Of a stretch of 64,000 bases of DNA, positions 22,051-31,811 are shown in pieces. Positions within the stretch are counted from its first letter, which is position 1, and every line of letters starts with the position of its first letter. The notes below the pieces were generated by a model that saw nothing but the letters and a program-made list of their open reading frames with translations, was not told the DNA's origin and ran no database searches. This DNA is from Clytia hemisphaerica (taxonomy: Eukaryota; Cnidaria; Hydrozoa; Leptothecata; Clytiidae). The translations under genes and the position numbers were made by a program. The stretch covers positions 1,820,400-1,884,399 of the forward strand of contig CACVBU010000743.1 of assembly GCA_902728285.1 (NCBI GenBank), read 5' to 3'.

Positions 22051-23016
22051 GTACGATGGCCCAGAAGGCTCAAAACGCGCACTTCTAGTTTTTACGCACT
22101 TCCAGTTCTTATAAAATTTGTGAACTAGAACTGCCTAGGGTCAATGGCCCAGAAGGCTCAAGTGACACTGCGCACTTCTGAGTTTTTGTCAGGGCGAGAA
22201 ATTTCCAAGCGAGCGGCCCGCGCGATGAATTTTTTTTCGGTCTTTAAAATGAATGTCGAGTTACGCAAAATGAGTTAACATTTCTGAGTCAAGTGCTGGT
22301 CAGCAAAATCCCCCAGTGGCAAAAATCGGGGAAGCAAAAAGTGAACAAATATCAACTTTGTTTTTTTTGCCTCCACGCCGCCCGCTAGGCATTTCCCCCA
22401 TTGGACCACCCTCTCTAGTGCATGAAAACTAGAAAGTGTGTGGGTGTGTTTTGAGTCTTCTGCTGTGAACTGAACGCTAAAATAACTCGAGAATCCGAGA
22501 ATCTACAGAAAGGAAAATAACTCGAAAATTTAAAAGAAACGAAACCGAGTTAAAAAACGAGAAATGATTCGTAAATTTAAATGAGTAGTTAAGATATAAT
22601 CAGAAATAACTCGAGATTTTAAAGTCACGGAAAAAAACGAGCTACAAAATTGAAAAAGACGTCATATAGAAGGTACAAAATGACGTCAAAATCTCCGAAA
22701 AATTACGTCATAACTCGGTTTTTTCGTAACTTGGTTTTTGTAACTCGAGAAAAATAACTCGGGATTTCCGAGCCTCTTCTCTATTATCATCAACTCATTT
22801 ATCACAACTCGGTATATATTTTGCTGACCAGAACGGCTATCTTTCGAGGGGAACTTTTGCGTCTCTAAAATATTTTTAGAAGTGCGCAGTGTCGTCACAA
22901 AAAAACTCGGAAGTGCGCAGTGTCTTGTGAGCCTTCTGGGCCATGACCCTAGGCAGTTCTAGTTCACAAATTTTATAAGAACTGGAAGTGCGTGGTGAGC
23001 CTTAGGGGCCATCGTA
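22051..23016. mobile_element. Nested foldback element with about 140-bp arms
   Basis: 22051-22189 and 22897-23016 are inverted copies (shared words include CTAGAACTGCCTAGGGTCA, CACAAATTTTATAAGAAC, GCCTTCTGGGCCAT, AGTGCGCAGTGTC). The right arm lacks a block of about 20 bases near its outer end and repeats AAGTGCGCAGTGTC. The 700-base core is dense in ATAACTCG/CGAGTT words and contains three CRE-like ACGTCA sites (about 22658-22715). No coding capacity. Confidence 0.75.
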
Positions 23017-23022
23017 TAAAAG

Positions 23023-23215
23023 GACTGGGAATGACAACAAAGTTGCGCGATTGTGTTTGTGAATAGGGCGCCGTATTAGTTTTTATTTTTCCGGCGCACA
23101 ACAAGATTCTTGTTGTAAAATTTTCCGCGGGAGGACTATTTTCCTCAGATGTATAATTTTCAAGTGCCTTTAGAGGTTTACCGTGCGGGTAAGAAAATTA
23201 TGAACATCTGTTATC
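23023..23215. repeat. Repeat segment, copy 1 (second copy at 23940-24203)
   Basis: Shares GGACTG ... AATGACAACAAAGTTG, CAAGATTCTT, TTTTCCTCAGATG and AGAGGTTTACCGTGC with 23940-24203, in the same order and orientation. It is the right interior of the TIR element at 21470-23253, so the other copy is probably the remnant of a sibling element. Confidence 0.6.
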
Positions 23216-23265
23216 AGGTTACCCGAAGTGAAACAGTACGTGTAACCACCCCCTAAAAAGGGATG

Positions 23266-23930
23266 GGGTCAATCGAACTGTTCGATTACCGAACCCAATG
23301 GAACACCTATCGAATCGGGAAAACTTTCGTAAAGTTCGATGACTGTTCGATTATACGATTATAGTTCGATGAATACGATTGAGGTTCGATTAAATTGATT
23401 AATACCTTGCCGCCAAATTTTGTATTTATATTCTGAGGGCGTATTCTCGCGGGCCATCCTGTATCTATCCCATCGGATGGGACAAGCTGGAACTTTTACA
23501 AGCTCTTTGTTGGTCGTTAATTTGTAAAAAAAAAATTCTAAATTTTTATTACTTTCTTTAAAGAAAGTGTCATCTCTATTATTTCAAATGATCAATAATG
23601 AGTGAAGCATACGGTGCCTGTGTTTTGATTATAAACAACCTTGTAATTTTCTGAAAGGTAAAGAATAGTAGAATCAATCCGACACAATCATTGAACAACA
23701 TCGAACTTTCATCAAACCACATCAAACTTAAATCAAACTCATCGAATATCAATCGAACTTCATAGAACAAAGAACACTCATCGAACTAAATCAAACTTAT
23801 CAAGAAATTTTCGTAAAGTTCGATAGCTGTACGATCGGGTTCGGTAATTGAACAGCTATCGTTCGATTTTGATTGATAAAGTTCGATGGTTCGATAACGA
23901 AAATCGGTTCGATAGGGTTCGGTTGTCACC
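23266..23930. repeat. GTTCGAT-rich repeat block
   Basis: The heptamer GTTCGAT or its complement ATCGAAC recurs many times, concentrated in two end regions (about 23270-23400 and 23690-23930). The right end contains the words of the left in inverted order (TTTCGTAAAGTTCGAT, GGTTCGGTAATTGAAC against GTTCGATTACCGAACC), which suggests a foldback-type element. Ends and target duplication were not resolved. Confidence 0.5.
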
Positions 23931-23939
23931 GTCTGGATA

Positions 23940-24203
23940 TGCTATCTCAAAATCATAAGACCGTGTTAAAAGGACTGACAACAAAGGAATGACAACAAAG
24001 TTGCCTGATTGTGCTTATGAATCGAGCGCCATATCACTATCAGGAAAATTTATTTTTTAATTTTAAGTCACAAAACAAGATTCTTTTTGTAGAATTTTCG
24101 GCGAGAGTTGACTTTTCCTCAGATGGTCTTCAGAGGTTTACCGTGCCCGTAAGAAAATTGAAAACAGCTGTTTTAGTTGTTTTGGAGAACGTGACGGCCT
24201 AAT
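23940..24203. repeat. Repeat segment, copy 2
   Basis: Diverged copy of 23023-23215 plus flanking words (CTCAAAATCATAAG ACCG against CTCGAAATCGTAAGGACCG at about 22018-22037). Encodes no convincing protein; the 63-codon frame over it is a by-product. Confidence 0.5.
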
Positions 24204-25502
24204 AATTAATTGCTCCACAACAGTTACAAGATAATTTATATTCCTCCTTTTTAATATGGTAACAATAGACCTTAATGAGTTTGTCATCGTAGGGATTTCA
24301 GGGAGTGAGAATTAAATTGCCTGATCTGAAAAAGATTCTCTGTATATTATGCTAAATTAAATTTACATAATTAAATTATATTCTATAGTAGTACTTATAA
24401 CATGATATATTTGTACAGTATATTTGTTATTGATTATTGTTTAATAGATGCTCCAAGATAAAATTGAAAAATGAAAGACAAATAAACAGTAAACGACACA
24501 TTTTTTGAAGAATAAATCCTGATTAGAGATGACTACCGTAAACAAAAACACATGTAAATAAAAAAAGTTGAACTTGAAAACATTCATCAAATTTCTTTGT
24601 CATTCAGAAACTTTCCGTGGACAGTAAAATAGTTAAAAAGAAATTTTTATGAGAATATTCAATAAAATATGTGATTTTTATTATACATTTTGAAAGCAAG
24701 GCACATTTCCCTAGTGGGGCACAAGTACGTTTCACTGGTGCAAGTGTCTTTTTAAAAAACACTTTGAAGATTTCTGACATGGTCTCAGATTAACTATTAT
24801 GGCAAATTTTTTCTACTTTTAATGGTAAAAATGGGAAATTTTTTAATTTTTTGATTTAACGAAAAATTTCTACTTCAGTCGTCAGGGTCAGTGCTCCCCT
24901 TTTGAGTTAAAATGTATTTGGTAAAGTGTAAAGTTTCAGCCATGTATTATATTATCAGAAAAAAGTTTTCAATATGTTTCCATCCTACTTTTTTGAAAGG
25001 TGACATTTTAGATATCCAGGTATCCCAGGCTTTATTTATGTTACTGATTTACGCCAGAGAATACCCTGGTTGGCTGATTTATCAAAACAATACGTCATAA
25101 AAAATCTTTTAAAAAAGATGTTACAAAGTTCACTGCAATGCAATGGTTTCAAATCGAGGAACAAATGAAAACTGACGTTTTGTTTTTGAATTACCTAACC
25201 TTTCGTGTTCAGAAACCAGCCAATGCCAGGGTATTATCCAGCGCTTAGTAATCGCCAAAAAGCTGATAATACGTAGGGAAGACATCCATACAGGTAATAC
25301 AATATTTTGTAACTATTACTAAAGAAGCCATGTTTTTAAAGGTTCTAAGATTTTCAATATTTTGTACATTGTACGCTTTTCTTTTCTTCAGGAAAGTTTG
25401 ATTTGCTGACTAACAGATTTTAAGATAAACTCGTATTACATGAAGGTGCAGTGTTCATTTGTCTTGCTAGTTGATATCTGTCACCATATTTAGATGTTGC
25501 AG
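24204..25502. other. AT-rich sequence upstream of the integrase gene
   Basis: No clear gene. A possible 5' exon lies at about 25212-25290 (after TTCAG, before CAG|GTAATA), but its frame cannot be fixed. The 5' end and the terminal inverted repeat of the following element, if it has one, should lie in this stretch; neither was found by eye. Confidence 0.35.
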
Positions 25503-25726
25503 ATCAAGAGATGAGAGAAGAATTCTTCAATTATGTAATGGAGCAGCTTCCAAAATCACGTTCCGCGCTATCAGATGAAAGATATGACAAAATTGTGGAG
25601 GAGCTAAAAAAGGAAAAAGCAAAGGCTGACCCTAACACTAAAAAACGTATCATCAGAAAAGGATTTTTTCTGAAGAATTGCCCTATATTTGGAATTAAGG
25701 ACATGTTGTGTACACCATTAAAGGAG
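25503..25726 (+). CDS. Exon: integrase N-terminal region
   Basis: Acceptor TGTTGCAG ends at 25502; donor GAG|GTATTA at 25727. In the frame with ATG at 25511 it encodes 72 residues, including EELKKEKAKADPNTKKRIIR and CPIFGIKDMLCTPL. The region corresponds to the basic N-terminal part that precedes the zinc-binding domain in KRBA2-like integrases. Whether translation starts at 25511 or enters from an upstream exon is open; the frame continues upstream for a few codons. Confidence 0.55.
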
Positions 25727-26091
25727 GTATTATTAATTCATGTGTACCTTAAAGAAATAGAGAATAGGGAAAACTAAAGTGGGTTGACTTTTTTTATTCC
25801 AGATAGAGTGGACGTCCTAGAAGTTTGCACTGGCTGACATTTTTTAAACTAGATTTTCTACACATCATTTTTGATTTCGCTGTTTCAAATTCAATGGAAT
25901 AAGTATTGTCTGAGGATAATGGTCTGAGAATCATGCTCTGTTGATTACTTTAAATTGAAATTATGCTGGAGATATAGCTCAAGATTTTGAACTTCAAATA
26001 CACACATTTGAAAATATTTTGTCATTGAATTTTCATATTAGAATTGTTGCCAAAACCGATTCCCATTGATTTCGTTCTCTTTATATTCCAG

Positions 26092-26226
26092 GGAGAAACT
26101 TGTGCAGCAAACAATCCCCTTGGAGATGGGAGGAAAGTCGTTCGCATCTCTGAGATGTTTGATGCAATATATGATGCTCATGTTAATGAGGGTGGTCACT
26201 GTGGCCAGAAGAAAACCAAGTCGAAG
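26092..26226 (+). CDS. Exon: integrase H2C2 zinc-binding domain, first half
   Basis: Exactly 45 codons between TTCCAG and AAG|GTTTGA. RISEMFDAIYDAHVNEGGHCG carries the first His residues of the HHCC integrase zinc domain (the D-x-H-x5-GH pattern of KRBA2/Gypsy integrases). The Cys pair follows in the next exon. Confidence 0.65.
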
Positions 26227-26460
26227 GTTTGATTCTAAACTACCTTCTATATTTTGAACAGTATTGAGGTAGTATTCAAATTTATTTCTCAGCTGTTATG
26301 ATAGAAGAACATGCTCTAACTTGAGAGACATCTCTTGACAATCTGAAATTAAAAAAATAACTATTGTGACTCTTCGTTTAAATAGAATTTGACTAGTTCC
26401 TTTCAAGGAGCCTTACTTGCATTAATGCATATACAAAATAAATAAAACTTCATTTTCTAG

Positions 26461-26603
26461 TTAGATGATGTGTATCAAATATAACAATGGACATAGTAGC
26501 CAAATTCATCAGTCTTTGTATCCCATGCAAATTGTGCGAGCCGCAACGGAACACTGATACTCTGGATCCATTAATATCGAAGCATTTCATGGATAGGATG
26601 CTG
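26461..26603 (+). pseudogene. Exon: integrase zinc domain, second half, 1-bp deletion
   Basis: 143 bases between TTTCTAG and CTG|GTATTT. The frame entering from the previous exon reads LDDVYQ and then stops. One frame over it reads NITMDIVAKFISLCIPCKL, with the C-x2-C pair of the zinc domain, then LISKHFMDRML. One base is missing from an A-run at about 26476-26480: 144 bases would give 48 codons in phase with both neighbours. This is either true decay or a homopolymer error. Confidence 0.6.
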
Positions 26604-26908
26604 GTATTTTCAGTTTTATTATTTTCACTTTGTTCAAAGTTGTTTTTTAATCAGTGATTCTATCCCAATATATTGACACCCAAAGTTCCAGTGCAGATGT
26701 CTTGAATTTGGAATTTTCGATGTCAATATGTCAATATCTTAGGATAGAATCACTGTTGACAACTTTGACTAGAATTTTTCATTATAGCTATTCATGGATT
26801 AAGTTTCAAGTTTCATTTTTTATGCAGGAATCCCTTTAAACAACGATTGAACCTCAAAGAAGTCTAAATAAAAGTAACCCCTAACACAGCTTTATTACAT
26901 TTTATTAG

Positions 26909-27092
26909 ATTGATCTGATTGATAAAACCCAAGACCCTGATGATCCTTACCGTCACATCGGTCCCATTGCTGATCACTTTTCCAATTATCGAGCCTTATT
27001 TCCATTGAAATCAAAAGAGCCAGGAGAAGTTGCAAAAATGATGAAAATTCGTTATCTCCAATATTTTGGTTTGCCAAAGATTATGCAGTCAG
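26909..27092 (+). CDS. Exon: integrase core, first catalytic Asp
   Basis: 184 bases between TTTATTAG and CAG|GTATCT, fully open. IDLIDKTQDPDDPYRHIG gives the first catalytic Asp in the I-D-L-I-D context; FSNYRALFPLKSKEPGEVA and YLQYFGLPKIMQS follow as in Gypsy-type rve domains. It ends after one base of the next codon, whose other two bases open the next exon (D of DNGAEF), confirming the splice phase. Confidence 0.75.
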
Positions 27093-27395
27093 GTATCTAG
27101 TTTTTGGTATCAGTCATGATTCTGATGATACAATGAGAGTGAATAAGAAGAAAGATTAGTTTTTTTTCTTTCGTTTGTTACATCTGGATACATTCAGATA
27201 CATTCATGACTGATAAGATCTTTGAAATCTTTAGTTGTTATATTTTCTCTTTTTACATCGATAGCCAATCTCTTTATTGTTTTATTTTAGTTTTTATATA
27301 TTCAGCAAAATGAACAATAGGATTATTTGCTCCAGCTTGTAGTCAGTGATAATTTAGAACTGTACATGTGTTCATACCTATAATTTATATTTCAG

Positions 27396-27500
27396 ATAAT
27401 GGTGCTGAATTTATCGATAGCATTATTAAAGCACTCCTTGTACTGTGGCCTGGTCACTGCCAAATAATAAATGGATCTCCAAGGCATTCCCAGTCCCAAG
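27396..27500 (+). CDS. Exon: integrase core, second catalytic Asp
   Basis: After TATTTCAG the exon opens with the completion of DNGAEFI (second catalytic Asp) and runs through LWPGHCQIINGSPRHSQSQG to CCAAG|GTAAAA. The catalytic Glu normally follows two to three residues after the PRHSQSQG motif. If the donor is used, the Glu should lie in a further exon, which I could not find before 28031. If the frame is read through, LIE follows with a slightly long spacing. The integrase may thus be truncated. Confidence 0.7.
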
Positions 27501-28030
27501 GTAAAAAGCTAATTGAATGTTTTTATTCGAAACATATAAATTGCCAAGAGAAAACCTATTACATCAACCTTTCCCATCCTTTTTTTTTTGAAACCAAAAG
27601 CTTGTAACAATGGTTTTGATACCGTTGGAAAGATATTTTCATTCTCTCTCTTAAAGAATCTGGTTTATGCCCTTTAAAATCAAGTGATCAGGAGTTATGG
27701 CCTTTATTGGTTATAGAAGCTAGTTTCTTCTTCATTGTAAAGTGGAAAGGCTAACTTAGATTTTGGCCTATTAGTTTTCAAAATGTCGATAGGTATTTCT
27801 GGTGTCATAAAGTTTTGCTTGTGAGAAAATTTTAACCCTCGTCCTCTGACCTGCAGTCCTTGGTCCGTCTGTGAAGTGGCTCAGATATCAATACATCAAT
27901 ACTTCAAATTGTCATTAAGGAGTTGAAATCTTCAGGAGGTCCCTTTTCTGAGGGGAGAAATCTTCATTATTGAATCGATGTAGGTCCGAAGCTATCACAG
28001 AGCTCTGACAGCTGATACATTCTTTTTTAG

Positions 28031-28572
28031 AATGATGAATCAAAACTTCGATGGTATTTCACCTCAACCTGAGGAGAGGTTAAATAATGAAAAAGAAACA
28101 CATGCCAACTTTTCAAGTATTGTAAGGACCCTCTGTCAGATATGAATTTCTGTTAAAATTGGAAACCTGCCAGTACGAAAAATTTCATATTTTTTCTATT
28201 TTTATCCTGAAATGTTACAAAGGTGACCAAAAGTAGACGAAAAATTGAAAACAAATTATTTTTTTTACCCTTAACAATGCTACATAATTTTATAGCTGAT
28301 ACATTCATTTTTGAGATATTTAAAATAGACAGAGTGTATTGTATGCTTCAAATCTAAGAGAACTAATTTCGACAATGTATGAATTTTGCAATTCCGTTTC
28401 ATTTGCAATACCGTTTGAAAATTTGAAATAAAAATGATAAATCTCTTCACAGTGCTCTGACAGCTGATACATTCTTTTTTAGAATGATGAATCAAACTTT
28501 GATGCTGTTTCACCTCAACCTGAGGAGAGGTTAAATAATGAAATGGAAGCACATGCCAACTCTTTAAGTATT
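28031..28572 (+). pseudogene. Tandemly duplicated exon, copies 1 and 2
   Basis: Two exons (28031-28121 and 28483-28572) are near-identical and each follows CAGCTGATACATTCTTTTTTAG. Copy 2 is 30 codons, NDESNFDAVSPQPEERLNNE and on. Copy 1 has one extra A near its start and shifts frame. Both end AGTATT|GTAAGG. In KRBA2-like proteins an acidic D/N-D-E-S segment lies between integrase core and CXC cluster. The intervening intron sequence is also partly duplicated. Confidence 0.6.
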
Positions 28573-28774
28573 GTAAGGAAAGACTTGTTTTTCATGTCTA
28601 AAAGACCGAAATCATTTATTGTGCTGATAATTTTGAATATACATAATAGGGGGGTGAGGATTGAAGTTGTTGGCAAACGGGAACCTTCAGCTTAAGTTTG
28701 AAAATTGAAAAAAATTATAATTTTCACCCAAAACGATGTTACATAATTTTAAAGCTGAATACATTCTTTTTTAG

Positions 28775-28857
28775 GATGATGAATCAAACTTGAAGGTCTT
28801 TCACCTGAGCCATACCATGACACCGTAATGAATATACACTCCGAACCCTCAACTATT
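28775..28857 (+). pseudogene. Tandemly duplicated exon, copy 3
   Basis: Follows ACATTCTTTTTTAG like copies 1 and 2 and ends ACTATT|GTAAGG. It reads DDESN and then, one frame over, LSPEPYHDTVMN. One T appears lost (83 rather than 84 bases). More diverged than copies 1 and 2, so the duplications occurred at different times. Confidence 0.55.
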
Positions 28858-29384
28858 GTAAGGAAAAGAGCTCGTTTTGTTTCATGCAAAAAAGGCCAAA
28901 AGTACCCTAAGTGGATTTTAAGCTTCAATTCTAATGCTATACTGTATTAAAAACTGACAAATATATTGAAGATATTCCTTTTGGCTTTCAGAAAATCAAA
29001 ACAGAACTGAAAAACCTTAACTTTTTCCAATTTAAATGGCATTTTCGTAAATTGTACTTTTTCGCTGGTCAGTGGTAGGTGAAAACTTTATGATGACTTT
29101 ATCGCATGTACGATGACATCACAAACTCCAAATTTTCCCATGAGTTCCAATTTTGGTAGTGAACATTCCTGCCTAGTTTCAAGTTCATAATCATAAAGAT
29201 AAAGAATTAAGCAGGGTGGTGTAAAACACCCCACTGATAATACAAAACTAAAAAAAGCCTGATAATGATAGAATTGAAACACTTTGGAGCAGAGAAGAGG
29301 TATTTCTCTCCTTCAAGTGCGTTGTTAATTTAAAGGATACAACAAATAACACAGCATATTGAAAATTGTTTTATTTTTTATATA

Positions 29385-30425
29385 GAATGACGAGTCATGC
29401 TTTCAATGTGTTTCACACGAGCGTCAAAAATTGAGGGACAAGGTCGACAAAAATCTCGAAAAGAACCGAGTCATGATGATTAATAAACATGCCAAATCAA
29501 AGGGCACAAAATTGGCATGTTTTTCGGTAGAAGAACATGTGTCAATTCAAGCCCCAAAGCGTTTGAGGGGCAGTGGCATAACAAGACTTCCATGTATTGT
29601 GTTAGCTAAATCTGAACAAAATGGCCAGAAAAGATACAAACTTATGTGCCAGTATGGCATTCTGAATGGAACATTTACTGCATCTGATCTTGCAAAGTTT
29701 CCTGACAATGTAACAGGAAAAGGAGACACCAAAATAACATTACATGCAGCTTGTTTGAAGTTCTTTGGAAAGGATCATACATTCTGCCGATGTACAACAG
29801 CTTGCCGAACTAAGATTTGTAAATGTTTCCTCAATGACTTACCATGCACTTCTAAATGCCACAAAGGAAACAACGAAAAATGCCTCAACACCAAATCAAC
29901 AATAAATTATAATGGAACTCTTCTCCCAAGATATGGTGGTCGATATGGTGCAAACAACAGTATCTACAAATTTTGTAACACTTGTCCACTGGACACATGG
30001 TTTTCAATTTTAAAATTTGTCGACAAAGACACTTTATCTCAGTGTCTTGGGGAAAATTTCAAAAAGATTCTAGAACGCATCGAAAACAATGACTTTGACG
30101 GCGCAAGAATGATTACAGCCCATATAAATAGTATCACACCAGGAATTGATAATTCTGTCAGCTTCTATGAATCAGAATTTCGTCTATTTATTAGTCCATT
30201 TTTGATCGAAAATTTTGATAGTGTGAAGTCTACAGAATGTGATGGAGCAAGTTGCCCAAAGCGAAACGACATTGTTTACGATCACGAATGTCCAGTGGTC
30301 ATGTCAGGGGAATCAATTCAACAAGCTATTCAAAATTGGTTTACAAATGAGAGTGTTGGGAATTGTGGGGCCAATGTTGGAGGACCGATAAATGACACTT
30401 TCCCTTCAACAAACACCATCACAGG
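29385..30425 (+). pseudogene. Large exon: linker, CXC cluster and USP-type Cys box
   Basis: Opens NDESCF (a fourth version of the repeated exon start); one extra T at about 29400-29403 shifts frame. It is then open for 332 codons to 30429. In that frame, residues 20-95 match the KRBA2-like region after the integrase (RLPCIVLAKSEQNGQKRYKL). Residues 107-150 hold a CXC-type cluster (CRCTTACRTKICKCF ... CTSKCHKGN). At residues 180-192 CNTCPLDTWFSIL resembles the N-T-C-Y-x-N catalytic box of ubiquitin-specific proteases, and further Cys pairs follow. Donor around CACAG|GGTAAA. The USP assignment depends on the His box two exons on. Confidence 0.6.
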
Positions 30426-30810
30426 GTAAACATCTTTGAATATCAAAGCGAAAGACTTGAAGTCAATCTCTTTTTAGAACCATTCATATAGTATATATGG
30501 ACTGAAAGGGATGAATTCAATATCCCTTATTATGTAGTTTTAAACTTTTCAAAAAGTGAATTCCGATTTAAGCCCATACTTAAGTTGAAAACTGGTAGGT
30601 CAAATTTAAAAACTAGTTACTCAAATTTTAAGTAAAGATATTTGCTTTCTAGATATCAAAACTCCAAACACTTTGGGACATTTGTTCGGCCTCAAGACGT
30701 CGAGAAACGTCGGAACTTTTTGTGGGTCACCCGGTATATACGATATATGATAGTATACCTAATGACCACTTCTTAATGATAAATAATTTATTTTCTGTCA
30801 AACACTGTAG

Positions 30811-30963
30811 AGAAATCAAACATTACTGCAATGGGAACAAGACTGTGAAAAAACGAGTGATATTGAACAATCCGATTCTATTGCCAGTCAACATCGAATC
30901 GCTAGCAAACGATGTTGAAGTTCCTGAGTCATTCAACATTGATTGTGATGGTGAAACAAAGAA
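30811..30963 (+). CDS. Exon: central USP-like segment
   Basis: Between CACTGTAG and GAA|GTACTT. Encodes HYCNGNKTVKKRVILNNPIL and LLPVNIESLANDVEVP. In USPs the zinc-knuckle-like Cys pairs and a basic strand followed by a P-x-I-L/L-P-V-N-I-E strand precede the His box; the pattern fits but is weak by itself. Confidence 0.5.
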
Positions 30964-31202
30964 GTACTTGTTCTTATTTATGATAATTACTTAATTGAGG
31001 TCTAGAAAATCTGCCTGTTGTCAAATTTTGATGTTTCATATCTCGATTTTTAAAACTTTCCAATTACATTATTCCGTATGAGTTTATATAGGGCTAACTC
31101 TTTCTAAACCCTACCTTTTCTGCCAATATATCAAACTTTTGAATACTGTTTTAACCATTTTCAGTCTGCTATTAAGTATGTAATTATTTTTTGTCAATTC
31201 AG

Positions 31203-31365
31203 GTTCAATCTTAAAGCTATTTCCTTGCACAAAAGCTCACACTATTCAGCAATCATCAAAGTTGAAATGGCTGGATAAATTATGATGGAAAAAATCATCC
31301 TTACGTAAAGAATGTTTCAAATGCGTCAATTCCTCAAACTTTGGATGCATCATATTGTTTGTACA
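31203..31365 (+). pseudogene. Exon: USP-type His box
   Basis: Between TCAATTCAG and TACA|GTAAGT. FNLKAISLHKSSHYSAIIKV is a good match to the USP His box (x-S-H-Y-x-A/S). One frame over, WINYDGKNHPYVKN matches the W-x-x-Y/F-D-D/G element that follows it. The frame must change between them at about 31272-31280, where the entering frame meets TAA. Together with CNTCPLDTW upstream this supports a USP-type peptidase, with Cys and His positions present. Confidence 0.6.
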
Positions 31366-31811
31366 GTAAGTGAATTTTAAAAATTTTGTTCTATTATCCC
31401 TCACCTTTGACCATTATTCACTTTCAAAATGTAGTTGTTCTGGTATTTTCATTATGAGCATAATTACTCTTACGGAATGAGCCCGGGAATGATGTAGTGA
31501 TGTCGATACACAATCCACTTGAAGTCTATCTTAAACATCTTTATGTTTAAATGTGTTATAAATACCACTTTTACAAAAATAAATCATCCAAAGATGGAGA
31601 AAATTTAACTTTTCAGATATTATCAGCAGGGACTGTAGCCTCGAACTTTGTGACCTTTGCATTGCTATGTGGGAGTGTGACTCCTGTTGCCGGCGAGTTT
31701 AATCCATCATTTCGACTGCGGTCATTTCATCAAAGTCGCAGTCTTTTTCTTTTACGACGGGCTTATTTAACCAACTGAAGATTTTGCATTTTAATGTAAT
31801 TTTAGTTTTAG

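Larger units (their letters stand above)
21470..23253. mobile_element. TIR element GGGGGTGGTTACACGT with TAA duplication (PIF/Harbinger-like)
   Basis: GGGGGTGGTTACACGT at 21470-21485 is repeated exactly inverted at 23238-23253, and both ends are flanked by TAA (21467-21469 and 23254-23256). A 3-bp TWA duplication with G-rich TIRs is the PIF/Harbinger pattern. The left third is full of CACTTCACTTCGG/CCGAAGTGAA words in both orientations. No transposase is present. A foldback element is nested at 22051-23016. Confidence 0.7.

Noticed and set aside
31551..31778. 75-codon plus frame
   Set aside because: It falls in an intron of the integrase-protease gene, has no splice sites in phase and no family resemblance.
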